A stretch of DNA of 64,000 nt from Palsa-883 sp963847615 (GTDB taxonomy: Bacteria; Pseudomonadota; Alphaproteobacteria; Acetobacterales; Acetobacteraceae): assembly GCA_963847615.1 (NCBI GenBank), contig CAWKAN010000020.1:62001-126000 (forward strand). The letters run 5' to 3'. This document shows, piece by piece, positions 42,467 through 51,625 of the stretch (position 1 is its first letter; each line of letters starts with the position of its first letter). The notes under the pieces were generated by a model. It had not been told where the DNA came from and searched no databases. It was given only the letters and a program-made list of their open reading frames with translations. The translations under genes and the position numbers were made by a program.

Positions 42467-44063
42467 GTAACACCCAAGCCCCCCTCGGGTGAGTCCGATT
42501 GGCGACAGCGGCTGGCTATTTTCCGGTCAGCCCTCGATGCCAATTGCGTCCGGAGCCGGACCATGAGTTAACGTTGGGATGGCACCGTCTTCCGACCTAC
42601 GGGCATTGATCGAAGGGCTTCAGCGAGAACTTGCTCAGCTGCGGGCGGAGAATGCCGCGCTGCAGCAGGAAGTCGCCGATCTGCGTCGTCAGTTGGGCAA
42701 GAACAGTTCCAACAGCAGCAAGCCGCCGTCGAGTGACGGCTTAGGCAGGAAGCCGCGGATCGCCGGCAGCCTGCGGGGCGTTTCAGGGAAGAAGAGTGGC
42801 GGGCAGCCCGGGCATCGGGGCGACACGCTGCGCTCGGTCGCCAGGCCGGACGAGATCGAACGCTACGCAGTGACGCGTTGCGAGCATTGCCAGGCGGCGC
42901 TGACAGCTTGGATGGCGACTTGGGTGGCGAAGCGGCAGGTGTTCGATCTGCCGGAGCCTCGGCTGGAGGTGACCGAGCATCACGCCCCCATCTATACCTG
43001 CGCCTGTTGCCGCGGCGTGACGAAGGCGGCGTTCCCGCCGGAGGTGACCGCGCATGTTCAGTACGGGTCGCGCATCAAGGCGGCGGCGGTCCATCTGAAC
43101 GCGCAGCAACTGCTTCCCGAGGATCGTGTCGGCGATGTCATGCAAGACCTGTTTGGCGCCTTGCGTCTGTGTCCGGCCAGCGTTGTCGCCTGGGGCGAGA
43201 AGAAAGCCGAAGAACTGACGCCGGTCGCGGCGCATATCGCCGCCTTGGTTGTCCAGGCGCCGGTGCGCAATCTGGATGCAACGGGGTTCCGCATCGGCGG
43301 CAAAACCCAGTGGCTGCAGAGTGCCTCGACCGCCGCGTTGACGCATTACCGGGTGTCGGAAAAGCGCGGCGCGCTTTGGCCGACGCTGCAAGGCGGGGTC
43401 ATCGTGCATGATCATTTCAAGCGGTATTTCATCCTGAAGGGGGTCGCACACGCGCTGTGCAACGCGCATCATCTGCGTGCGTTGAAAGCGCTGATGGATA
43501 TCGAGAAAGCGCCGTGGGCAACCAAGCTGTCGCGACTGCTGGTGGCCGCCGCCCGTGCCGTCCGGCAGGCCGTGCAGCAAGGCCAGAGTGCGGTGGCCGA
43601 GCGCATCTCGCGGCGCAGCGTGACGGTCTACGACGCGATCGTCCTGCGTGGGCTTGCGTGCCATGAACAGCAGCCCGCGCTGGGGCGGCGACCCGGAGCC
43701 CGCGGCCGCTCCGCCAAGCGTCCCGGGCACAATCTGCTGGTCCGCCTGCGTGACTTCAAGACCGAGGTGTTGCGGTTCCTGTTCGACTTCGCCGTTCCAT
43801 TCACCAACAATCAGGCCGAGCAGGACATCCGTATGATGAAAGTGAAGATGAAAATATCCGGCGGCTTTCGCACCCAGGCTGGCGCCGAAACATTCGCCAC
43901 ACTCCGCTCGGTCCTCTCAACCACCCGAAAACGCGGCTGGATCTTCTCAAGGTCCTGTCAAACACGCCGGCTTCACTCATCCTCGCCTTGTCCGGTTAAA
44001 ACCGGCTCGCCAACCACCCCCACTGTCGCCGTTCAAACTCATAGTGGAGGGCTTGGGTGTTAC
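42467..44063 (+). mobile_element. IS66-family (ISBst12-like) element with single transposase gene
   Basis: Left end GTAACACCCAAGCCC (42467-42481) matches the right end read inward (44063 to 44049), and the match continues imperfectly for about 5 bases. The element encodes only the large transposase, without the two small IS66 accessory genes, as in the ISBst12 subgroup. Flanks GAATTATC and GCTTGATC agree in only 5 of 8 positions, so no clear target duplication remains. It lies beside the IS21 remnant. Confidence 0.75.
42579..44000 (+). CDS. IS66-family transposase, one frameshift near 43936
   Basis: An N-terminal leucine-zipper-like coiled coil (LQRELAQLRAENAALQQEVA) is followed by the linker NSSNSSKPPSSDG and the IS66 zinc-binding motif (VTRCEHCQAAL...YTCACCRG). 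The catalytic parts are VRNLDATGFRIGGKTQW, VIVHDHFKRYF, CNAHHLRALKAL and the last block FTNNQAEQDIRMMKVKMKIS. After KRG the frame as read leaves the family. Adding one base gives LDLLKVLSNTPASLILALSG with a stop at 43998-44000. As read, the frame ends at 44069 with an unrelated tail. Confidence 0.88.
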
Positions 44064-44083
44064 GCTTGATCGCACACATCACA

Positions 44084-44464
44084 GGGGGGTCAATTTTGTA
44101 CGCCGATTACCCCCATAGGGGGGTCAATATTCCACGCCGATCCACAGCAAAGCTTGACAAATACCACCTGCTGATCCTCGACGACCTCGCCTACGTCCAC
44201 AAAAGCCAAGCCGAGACCAGCGTCTTGTTCGAGTTGATCGCCGCGCGCTACGAACGGCGCAGCATGCTGATCACCGCAAATCAGCCCTTCAAGGACTGGG
44301 ACCAAATCTTCCCCGACCCGGCCATGACGGTCGCGGCAATCGACCGCCTCGTCCACCACAGCGTCATCTTCGAAATGACCGTCGAGAGCTACCGCAGGCA
44401 AACCGCACAGGGCCGCAAGCCAAAGCCAACTCCCGATCCCGCGACAATCAAACCAGAATCCTGA
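44084..44464 (+). pseudogene. IS21-family remnant: end repeats plus C-terminal part of istB
   Basis: Two copies of GGGGGGTCAAT-type IS21 end sequence (44084-44107 and 44118-44141) precede an open stretch encoding LDKYHLLILDDLAYVHKSQA, ETSVLFELIAARYERRSMLI, TANQPFKDWDQIFPDPAMTV and RLVHHSVIFEM, the second half of an IstB ATPase from the Walker B region to the end. istA and the first half of istB (Walker A) are missing, so this is an internally deleted, non-autonomous element. The IS66 element abuts its left end. Confidence 0.8.
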
Positions 44465-44474
44465 TCGTCGCTCC

Positions 44475-44557
44475 ACGACAATCAGCACTTGCCACGACCC
44501 GTCACAACGACAATCATGCCACCACCAGCGCGATCACGACATTCATCCTGATTGTCG
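44475..44557. repeat. Short repeats ACGACAATCA, likely right end of the IS21 remnant
   Basis: ACGACAATCA occurs at 44475-44484 and 44507-44516, and the inverse TGATTGTCG at 44549-44557. Multiple short terminal repeats are typical of IS21 ends. This marks the likely right limit of the mobile cluster, near 44.58 kb. No gene is visible from 44465 to 44854. Confidence 0.45.
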
Positions 44558-44854
44558 CCAGCTTTCACCCAGTTTGTCGCGCTACACCCATCAGACCGCG
44601 CATGGCATTCACCAGCCGGACCCGCTCGGGTCCGCAGGGGGGGGCCGCCGGGCAGGACCGGGGCGCCCCCTGCCGCGATCCTCGACGCCGACGCGCGGCC
44701 TGACCTTGCCGCGGGCCGAACAGTTTCGTTGCTTCCCCTCCCTTGCCGGATCGGTGGCTTTGGCCGCGCCGCTCGGTCGGGGTTCCCACGGCCGTTCGGT
44801 CCCGCCGGCCCCGCGATCTCCAGGACGCCATGACGTGCGCGCAGCGCCGATGGG

Positions 44855-45253
44855 TCAATTCTTGCGCTGGTCGATATCGGGCTCGCAAGTCGCGGCGCGA
44901 TAGAGCGAAACAAATCGCTGGTAGTACAGGACGCGCTGGTAAGCAACGACGCGTTCGGCCCTGGAGGCGTCGTCAGACGGGTCCAGCGCAACCGCCAGCA
45001 GGTCGTAATACTCACTGACAGTTCGCCGCCAGCCGGTTTCCGCTACGGTGCGGCGTCGCACCAGTTCCTGCGCGCAATCCCGCTCCGTTGGGAACGGGCC
45101 GAGCACGCCCGGCGGCTGCTCATGCACCACCAGAAACCACTGCGCCGGCCCATGCGGTGCGGCGCCGGCCAACACCAGGCCGACGACCGTCAACGCAAGC
45201 AGCCGCGCGTGACGCGGGCGGCCCCGCATTGCAGCGTGGGTTGCTGAAATCAT
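44855..45253 (-). CDS. Small exported protein of unknown function
   Basis: 132 residues from ATG 45253. A longer frame upstream lacks an exported start. The N-terminus RGRPRHARLLALTVVGLVLA followed by GAAPHGPAQ is a twin-basic Sec signal. The mature part WFLVVHEQPPGVLGPFPTER, DCAQELVRRRTVAETGWRRT has two Cys and ends in CEPDIDQRKN. It resembles small periplasmic proteins in Acetobacteraceae without known role. First chromosomal gene to the right of the insertion sequences. Confidence 0.55.
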   Translation of the reverse strand: MISATHAAMRGRPRHARLLALTVVGLVLAGAAPHGPAQWFLVVHEQPPGVLGPFPTERDCAQELVRRRTVAETGWRRTVSEYYDLLAVALDPSDDASRAERVVAYQRVLYYQRFVSLYRAATCEPDIDQRKN

Positions 45254-45753
45254 GTGGCCGCCGCCTTGCGTGGCGGGCAGGTGCCGCGCCGATCGGACTT
45301 TGCCGGCGGAACACCGCTCCCCCAAATCCGATAGTCTGTCCCGGTTCGCATCGATTGCGTCCATCTGCTGAACAAGTGCAACGGCCCCGCGCGGGCAACC
45401 TCCGCGGCGGGATCGACCGGCTCCGCACCAGGCGGCGATTTCCCACCGCAAGACTATCAGAGACAGCCACCTGCTGTCGCTGTCCGCCGTGGCTGGCGGC
45501 CGGCGGCCTGCCGCTGTTGCGGGCTTCGGCGGGCGCGGCGCGCATCAATGTTCAGTGAATGACCGCCAGCAGCGCCCGCTGCGACGACGCGCAGGCGCGC
45601 GAAGCGCTGGGACGCCGCAGCCCGGCCGCAGCCTGGGCACCGCAGCCGCCGCATCAGCACAGGCCGGGGGCTGGCTGGGCGTGCCGCGGCCAACGATCAT
45701 GCCGCCGCGTACCGGCCATAGGAAATCGGCGGATCTCAGCCTATGTTTCCGAC
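45254..45753. other. Intergenic region between divergent exported-protein genes
   Basis: It lies between the leftward gene starting at 45253 and the rightward lipoprotein at 45754. It is GC-rich with several shadow frames but no convincing coding pattern. Promoters for both neighbours should be here, though I see no strong consensus. Confidence 0.35.
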
Positions 45754-46167
45754 ATGACGACATTCAGGACCTTGGCCCGTCTCGGGGTGGCGATCGCGCT
45801 TGCGGGATGTGCATTGCAGCAGCAGCGCGTCGAGGCCGCGACTTCGGCGCTAGCGCAGGCCGCGCAGGCTTGCCAGGCACAATTCCCGCTGAGGCCCGGC
45901 AACGCCCTGGCCAACTCCCATTGCCTGGATGGCGTGGAAAACCAGTATATCCGCCCGCAGAGCCCGTATCCCGACCTGCTCACGGCGCAGCAGACCTACC
46001 GGGCGGAGCTGGCGAGCAAAGTCGACCAGGGCACGCTCACCCTGCAAGCCGCTCGGCTGCAGATGGACACCTACATGACCTGGTTGAACAGCCAGGCATC
46101 GGCGCGGCAGGGCCGAGCCACCTCTAGCGGCGCCGCACAACCTCCGGCCAGCGGGGGAACGCGGTAA
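45754..46167 (+). CDS. Predicted lipoprotein
   Basis: 137 residues from ATG 45754. The signal RLGVAIALAGCALQQQ has a lipobox (L-A-G-C) with Cys at about residue 19, so it should be lipidated and anchored in a membrane. The mature region is helical (EAATSALAQAAQACQAQFPL, LLTAQQTYRAELASKVDQGT, LQAARLQMDTYMTWLNSQAS) with a Ser/Ala/Gly-rich end. Family unknown. An earlier in-frame ATG (45559) is rejected because it would bury the signal. Confidence 0.65.
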   Translation: MTTFRTLARLGVAIALAGCALQQQRVEAATSALAQAAQACQAQFPLRPGNALANSHCLDGVENQYIRPQSPYPDLLTAQQTYRAELASKVDQGTLTLQAARLQMDTYMTWLNSQASARQGRATSSGAAQPPASGGTR

Positions 46168-46568
46168 AGGCCGGTTCCGCGCCGCCCGAACGCCGCCGCT
46201 CAGAGGCGGCCGCCCAGAGGTGGCCGCCAGAACGACTTTTGCTACCAGCGGCCCGAAATGATGACCCTTCCATCATGTCGGGCGATGGTATCGCGCGCGG
46301 GGTTGCCCAGGGGAGTTGCGGGCGGCCGCGCGCCAGACCAACACTCATGCCACCGGCCCGACGCCGCCCGATCGGTCAGCCAATAGGGCCGCTGGTATGC
46401 CACTGTTGCCCGCGCCAGCGCGGTGCTCGCCGCACCCAACAGGCCCATGGGCGAGCTTCGCGCGTTGCGGATACGCGCCGGCTCGGCGGCGGCGCGAAAA
46501 TCCCAAGCCATCATCGGGGCGTGCCAGGGGTCTTCGCTATCGTTCCGCGGCAGGTTGAAAAATGCGGG
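46168..46568. other. Intergenic stretch without a supported gene
   Basis: Frames here lack hydrophobic-core or domain patterns. It contains a repeated GAGGCGGCCGCCCAGAGGTGGCCGCC-like pairable stretch near 46200-46230 that could be a transcription end for the lipoprotein gene. The next gene ends here from the other strand. Confidence 0.35.
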
Positions 46569-47228
46569 CTAGCCGGGAGACGGGGGGGTGGATGACTCGT
46601 CGATGACGTCGAAGTAATACTTTTTGCCGTCCACGTCTTCCGATAGCCGCAACAGCACGAAACTGCCCACCTCCAGCCAGTAGTAATTGTCCATGTGCGT
46701 GTCGTTGCCGAAACTGCCGAGGCCTTGCTCGTGGATCACCCAAGCGTGGCGGATCGTCGCGCCGATGTTCATGGTATCGACGCGCTCGACGGTCAACGTC
46801 AGGCGCTCCGTGCTGCCGAATTTCTCGCCGGTCACCAGCTTCTGCACCGTCTTGCCGACGGCAAGGGGGAAGAACTGCCGATAGGCGTCCCTGATCTGGT
46901 CGAAGTGGACGCTGTGGTCGTTGACATTGTGCAATGCGTAGAGAAACCGCCCTGGAGCTTTCTTGTTCAGCCGGATGGAGTCCCAGACGCAGATCTCCGG
47001 ATCATGCGGATCGGCGCCCTGAAACTTGATCGTAAAACCATCCGAGGTCTGCACCGTGATGCCGGCTGGCGGGCAGGAGAATCCGTCCGGGTAATGCCGC
47101 GTCGCGGGCGCGGGCGACTGACCGAAGCTGCTCCGGCTGCTGCCCATGCACAAGATCCCCACCGCCAGCAGCGGTGCCGCCAGCCGGATCCATGTCGTCT
47201 TGCGTCGTCCCGTCATCTGCTCACCCAT
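46569..47228 (-). CDS. Exported protein of unknown function
   Basis: 219 residues from ATG 47228, or 215 from ATG 47216 (MTGRRKTTWIRLAAPLLAVG), either giving a Sec signal ending near SSFGQS. The mature part has SDGFTIKFQGADPHDPEICV, WDSIRLNKKAPGRFLYALHN, and a second half with RDAYRQFFPLAVGKTVQKLV, TLTVERVDTMNIGATIRHAW and NYYWLEVGSFVLLRL. It looks like a single beta-rich periplasmic domain. A longer frame upstream to 47420 is Arg-rich and non-exported. No family is recognised. Confidence 0.65.
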   Translation of the reverse strand: MGEQMTGRRKTTWIRLAAPLLAVGILCMGSSRSSFGQSPAPATRHYPDGFSCPPAGITVQTSDGFTIKFQGADPHDPEICVWDSIRLNKKAPGRFLYALHNVNDHSVHFDQIRDAYRQFFPLAVGKTVQKLVTGEKFGSTERLTLTVERVDTMNIGATIRHAWVIHEQGLGSFGNDTHMDNYYWLEVGSFVLLRLSEDVDGKKYYFDVIDESSTPPSPG

Positions 47229-47667
47229 ACCTCGGCAACGAGCCGCAGGCTTGCCCACGGCGGTCGCCCGTTTCGTCCGGACCGCGTCGGCGAGGCGCGT
47301 GCCACGCTCGGCCGGCATCCGGGTTTCTACAATCGCCAGCGCCGGTGTTCGAGTCCTGGCGCCCAAGGCCCGGGAACCGGCCGGCTTCGACCGCTTGGCG
47401 CAGCGCGCGGCAGGCGGCATTGCACCGCCGTTGGCGGGGCATCACTCCGGTTGGGCGACGTTCCCGGCGGGACACCGGGACGCCGGCACCCGGCCCAGGC
47501 CGGCAGCGGTTCCATTTATCGCGAGCGCAACGCTGTCCGGACGAAGCCGGCCACCTCGATGGCTACGCCGCGCGGTTTTGCCATCGATTGCCGCCACCGG
47601 CCGGATGGCCGCCGGACGCTGATCCGGGCGCCGGCGCACATGACCCGGCCGGGATGCACGCCGGTCG
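47229..47667. other. Intergenic region without a supported gene
   Basis: I see only Arg/Pro/Gly-rich frames without domain pattern. It separates two leftward genes and presumably holds the promoter of the exported protein at 46569-47228. Confidence 0.35.
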
Positions 47668-48456
47668 CTATTGTTGAATGAAGATCTCGACCCGGCGGTT
47701 CTGCGGCTCGCGGACGCCGGCAGCGGTCGGGACGATCGGGCGCGTGTCGCCATAGGCGTGAATGTTGATGTTCGATCGAGGGACGCCATCGCGCACCAGT
47801 TCGGCCATCACGCTCTGCGCGCGTTTGAGCGAAAGGATCTGGTTGTAGGCGTGCCCGCCAGATTGATCGGCATGGCCGCTCACCTCGATGGCCGTGTAGG
47901 GCTCCGCTTCCGATGCGTGGGCGGCTTCCGCGACAATCTGCTGGGCCGAAGGGGTCAACCCGTCGCGATCCCAGTCGAAAAACACCAGGAAGGCCCGCGG
48001 CGGGGGCACGAACTTGCCACAGGGCGCCACGCCGAGGCCACCGCACGCCGCCACTGACAGACCGCCAAGCGGCGCGGCGGAGAGGCCGCCCCCAGGACCG
48101 ACCGACAGGCCACCGCCCGGTCCGACCGACAGGCCGCCGCCCGGTCCGACCGACAGGCCGCCGCCCGGACCGACCGACAGGCCGCCCCCCGGACCGACCG
48201 ACAGGCCACCGCCTGGTCCGACCGACAGGCCGCCGCCGGGGCCTTGGGACAGGCCCCCCATCGCACCCTGCGATTGCCCGTCGCCGATCCCAGGGGATAG
48301 GCCGGTCCGATTGCCGTAGTATTGCAACCCTTGCGCCTGCACCTCGCCCGCGGTCAGCAGGGCGAACATGGCGGCAAATGCCAGCCCCCAGGACATCGCG
48401 CCGCGGCGCCAGCGGGGGATGGTCTGCGTCGCGCCGGGCAGGTTGTGCCGCTGCAT
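47668..48456 (-). CDS. OmpA-family protein with octapeptide repeat linker
   Basis: 262 residues from ATG 48456. Signal peptide: MSWGLAFAAMFALLTAGEVQ, then AQ. Residues about 66-145 are about ten octads of the GGGLSVGP type (six exact). The C-terminal OmpA peptidoglycan-binding domain follows: FLVFFDWDRDGLTPSAQQIV, SGHADQSGGHAYNQILSLKR and NINIHAYGDTRPIVPTAAGV, ending PQNRRVEIFI. There is no N-terminal beta barrel, so it would tether a repeat rod to the wall. It is the last of four adjacent exported-protein genes. Confidence 0.85.
   Translation of the reverse strand: MQRHNLPGATQTIPRWRRGAMSWGLAFAAMFALLTAGEVQAQGLQYYGNRTGLSPGIGDGQSQGAMGGLSQGPGGGLSVGPGGGLSVGPGGGLSVGPGGGLSVGPGGGLSVGPGGGLSVGPGGGLSAAPLGGLSVAACGGLGVAPCGKFVPPPRAFLVFFDWDRDGLTPSAQQIVAEAAHASEAEPYTAIEVSGHADQSGGHAYNQILSLKRAQSVMAELVRDGVPRSNINIHAYGDTRPIVPTAAGVREPQNRRVEIFIQQ
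48018..48261 (-). repeat. 24-bp tandem repeats encoding GGGLSVGP
   Basis: The repeats lie inside the OmpA-family gene. Six near-identical 24-base units sit in the centre, flanked by degenerate copies. Near-identity at DNA level suggests recent expansion, so the copy number is likely to vary between strains. The unit length keeps the frame. Confidence 0.85.
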
Positions 48457-48461
48457 TTCGA

Positions 48462-48854
48462 TCAGTCCAATGAGCCGCGCGTGCGACCATAGAGCCCGGG
48501 GCAACTGCACGGGCTGCGCACCGGGCCAGGAATGCCCATGGCACACCAGGAGTTTGGAACCACACAGATCGTGCCGGGCGGATGCGGCGGGATCGGCGGA
48601 ATGCTGGCGACCTGGGTCGGCCACCAGGGGTGAGTGGCGACCTCCGCCGCCGGGGGCCGGCCGAACATCAACACGCCAAACGCCGCCCGGCTGTCCGGGC
48701 TGCTGCCAGGCGGGGGCGGCGCCCCGATTGCGGTCTGGCACCACGCCGCAGCCGGGGCCAGCAGCAAGGCAGCGGCCAGCGACAGGCCCAGCCAATCGAG
48801 CCTCCGCCTCGCGGCGTGCCGCCTCATTCGCTTGTTCCATCCAGGCCCGAACAT
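48462..48854 (-). CDS. Small exported proline-rich protein
   Basis: 130 residues from ATG 48854. A basic start (MFGPGWNKRMRRHAARRRLD) precedes the signal WLGLSLAAALLLAPAAAWCQ. The mature part is Pro-rich (GAPPPPGSSPDSRAAFGVLM, ASIPPIPPHPPGTICVVPNS) with several Cys. It overlaps a longer frame to 49772 whose upstream part belongs to the neighbouring gene. It lies 5 bases before the OmpA gene, so the two are likely co-transcribed. Confidence 0.6.
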   Translation of the reverse strand: MFGPGWNKRMRRHAARRRLDWLGLSLAAALLLAPAAAWCQTAIGAPPPPGSSPDSRAAFGVLMFGRPPAAEVATHPWWPTQVASIPPIPPHPPGTICVVPNSWCAMGIPGPVRSPCSCPGLYGRTRGSLD

Positions 48855-48942
48855 GGCACTACCCCGATCTTCGACCGCTCCGGCGAGAGCGAGAAGAGAG
48901 ACGTGCTTCAACCACCGCACGCCCCCTCTCGCGTGGAACAGT

Positions 48943-49700
48943 TCAGTGGCAGTAGTAGTTGTGGGCAGCCTGATCGGATTGCGACTTCGACGGTTGCGAA
49001 CACCAATCGGGCGCCGGTCCCTCGTAGCCGCCACCGGTGGACGTTGCCGCTGCCGGCGTCGCCGCCATGGCGGTAGGCGCCGGCGCAGGCGCGGGCGGCG
49101 GGGCAGCAGCAGCGGCCGGGGCAGGTGCTGGCGCCGGGGTGGCCGCGGCCGGGCAGGTGCTGGCGCAGCGGCTGGCGTGGCCATCGCGACCGGTGCAGGC
49201 TGCGCGGCGGCCCGAGCCTGCGGGCACGGCTTGCCTGCGGCGGAGAAGGCGCTTTCCATGTTGCTGTCTTCGCACAGCAGCGCGACGGCAACATCAGGCA
49301 TGTTCGCCTGGAACAGGATGACCGCCCCGTTGCGTCGTTCGCAGCCCTTGTCCGACCAACTGCCTCCCAGGCCCAGCCCGAAGCCGGTCACCGAGACGCC
49401 GCCGCTCACGCCGACGGTGCACGGATTCGTGCCGCCGAAGATGCTGGGGGGCGCGACCGGGGGATTGTCCTTGACCGTATAGGTCCCGGAATAACTGATG
49501 GCGCCCGAGCCGCCCGAATTCAGCACGTTCACCACGCCCGAGTTGGAAGACGCGCCCGACAACGAGCCGGACTTTGCGTCGGCGCTCGAACTGCCGGACG
49601 AACTGGCTGAATTGCCCACGGTTTGCGCAATGGCTACGGGACAGACGGTGGCGGTCAAAACGAACAGAGCGGCACCAAGAGCAACGAAGCCTGTTTTCAC
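48943..49700 (-). CDS. Exported Ser/Ala-rich protein, one frameshift near 49140
   Basis: GTG start at 49698-49700 with AGGAGG before it. Signal VKTGFVALGAALFVLTATVC, then PVAIAQ. The mature part is SASSSGSSSADAKSGSLSGA, then GGSGAISYSGTYTVKDNPPV, a Gly-rich domain with GFGLGLGGSWSDKGCERRNG, and AVILFQANMPDVAVALLCED. After PAPARP the frame as read becomes Arg-rich. A shift gives Ala/Pro repeats and ends APDWCSQPSKSQSDQAAHNY at 48943. About 250 residues. Probably a surface or periplasmic structural protein; family unknown. Confidence 0.6.
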
Positions 49701-49824
49701 GTTAGCCTCCTGGCAAGATGGAAGGCGGGCGAGGCCCGCCTTCCATGCAATGCACGACATCATGGCCTGCAACGGCAGTCTAGCCGGGTATCACACTTAT
49801 GTGACGCCCGGCCAGAAGGCTAGC

Positions 49825-50254
49825 TCAGTGAAAGAAAGTGCAGCCCGGGCCGGCGCAGACATTGGTTGACGATCCAGCCCCAGAGCCGGCGGTACCGGTT
49901 CCGGTCGTGTTGGTTGAACTGCTGCTGCCACCAAGGACAAAGCCACCATTCGTGGTCGTGCTTTTGAAACCACCGCCCGAGCTGGTGCCACCAACACCGC
50001 TCGTCGAGGTGAAGCCGCCGCCGCTGACCTTCTGCTGCGACAGGCCGCCACCGCCATAGAGCGAACTGGTGGTGGTGCCGCTGCTGCTCTGAGTTCCCCG
50101 AGGTCGTGGTGTTGGTGGAGGACGAGCTGCCGCCTCCGCCGCTGTGACCACTGATGCTGACACCACTGGGGATGGTGAAGGCATACGCGCCTGCCGCCGT
50201 CCCCACCATCAGCATGGCCGCCGCGGCGGCGATTGTTAGGGTTACCGTACGCAT
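49825..50254 (-). CDS. Exported Gly/Ser/Thr-rich protein, one frameshift near 50095
   Basis: From ATG 50254: a signal MRTVTLTIAAAAAMLMVGTA, then AGAYAFTIPSGVSISG, and a low-complexity stretch GHSGGGGSSSSTNTTTSGNS. A frame change near 50095 continues as SSSGTTTSSLYGGGGLSQQK, VSGGGFTSTSGVGGTSSGGG and ends STNVCAGPGCTFFH at 49825. About 142 residues. It is composed like the neighbouring exported proteins and may share a structural role at the surface. It is the first of this gene group, with an AT-rich leader upstream. Confidence 0.6.
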
Positions 50255-50523
50255 GAGCTTGTTACTCCCTTGCGGTATGACGCTACGCGATTCATTGAGG
50301 TGTACCACCATGATAAACCTCTTCTCCTCCGGCGCATGCCTTCCAGCATGCCACCGGTCCCACCACCCCGTCTGGGCACTTGACCGTCCAATCGTCCCAA
50401 ACGTTTGGTCTCGCTCACACTGTTGTCGGTAGCCCCTGAGGGAACCACCCACAACTTGACGGTTCTCTTGCGGCCGCTCGGCCAAACCTAAACCGTAAGT
50501 AATTTATATGCCTACCTCGTCCA

Positions 50524-50545
50524 TTACGCAAGAGATGGTGCGTAA
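50524..50545. promoter_or_regulatory. Dyad TTACGCA-N8-TGCGTAA in the AT-rich upstream region
   Basis: A perfect inverted repeat with 7-base arms lies 270 bases upstream of the exported-protein group, in an unusually AT-rich stretch (50480-50560). It is compatible with an operator. The rest of 50255-50749 holds no gene I can support. Confidence 0.4.
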
Positions 50546-50749
50546 CGAAATGTTTACGTTTCGACGCCAGAAGCTGCTTTAATTGGCTGTGCTTCCGGGA
50601 AATATTGCTATCCTCGGTTGTAGTTCTGGCGAGGCTCGGAGATGCCCGGCCGCTACGCTGCGGCCGAGATCATGGCGTTGTTCTGCGTGCCAACAGGCAA
50701 GCTCCGTTGTCTCGAGCACACCACTCGCTGTCTTAAAAGTACGAGTCTG

Positions 50750-51625
50750 CATGGCATGCACAACCTGCACGAGAATTCAGCGCGCTACCCTCGCCTCGGG
50801 CAGCCCCGTGTGCGGGGCGGTTCACTATCTTGTGATGTCGGAATGACACGGTTTGTCAACGCGCAGCCAGATTATGTTCCGGCCGAGCTGAAACCATGGC
50901 AGGCACAACCTGTACGAGAATCCAGCGCGCTACCCTCGCCTCGGGCAGCCCCGTGTGCGGGGCGGTTCACTATCTTGTGATGTCGGAATGACACGGTTTG
51001 TCGAGGCGCAGCCAGATTATGTTCCCGCCCGAGCTGAAACCATGGCAGGCACAACCTGTACGAGAATCCAGCGCGCTACCCTCGCCTCGGGCAGCCCCGT
51101 GTGCGGGGCGGTTCACTATCTTGTGATATCGGAATGACACGGTTTGTCAACGCGCAGCCAGATTATGTTCCGGCCCGAGCTGAAACCATGGCAGGCACAA
51201 CCTATACGAGAATCCGGCGCGCTGCCCTCGCCTCGGGCAGCCCCGTCTGCGGGGCGGTTCACTATCTTGTGATATCGGAATGACACGGTTTGTTGACGCG
51301 CAGCCAGATTATGTTCCGGCCCGAGCTGAAACCATGGCAGGCACAACCTGTACCAGAATCCGGCGCGCTACCCTCGCCTCGGGCAGCCCCGTGTGCGGGA
51401 CGGTTCACTATCTTGTGATGTCGGAATGACACGGTTTGTCGACGCGCAGCCAGATTATGTTCCGGCCCGAGCTGAAACCATGGCAGGCACAACCTGTACC
51501 AGAATCCGGCGCGCTACCCTCGCCTCGGGCAGCGCCGTGTGCGGGACGGTTCACTATCTTGTGATGTCGAAATGACACGGTTTGCCGACGCGCAACCAGA
51601 TTATGTTCCGGCCCGAGCTGAAACC
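50750..51625 (+). repeat. Six tandem 146-bp direct repeats, non-coding
   Basis: Units begin with CATGGCA at 50750, 50895, 51041, 51187, 51333 and 51479. The array breaks off at about 51625. Each contains a perfect stem-loop, GCCCCGTGTGCGGGGC or a slightly altered form, then TTGTGATGTCGGAATGACAC and CAGCCAGATTATGTTCC. Since 146 is not a multiple of three, frames change with every copy. The 60-residue frames seen in each unit are therefore not a repeated protein. Copies differ by a few bases. Confidence 0.9.

Noticed and set aside
50955..51575. Repeated 60-residue frames inside the 146-bp array
   Set aside because: They appear once per unit only because the DNA repeats; the unit is not a multiple of three, there is no ribosome site, and equal frames occur on the other strand.
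50750..51625. CRISPR array
   Set aside because: Units are 146-bp tandem copies without unique spacers, and no cas genes are nearby.
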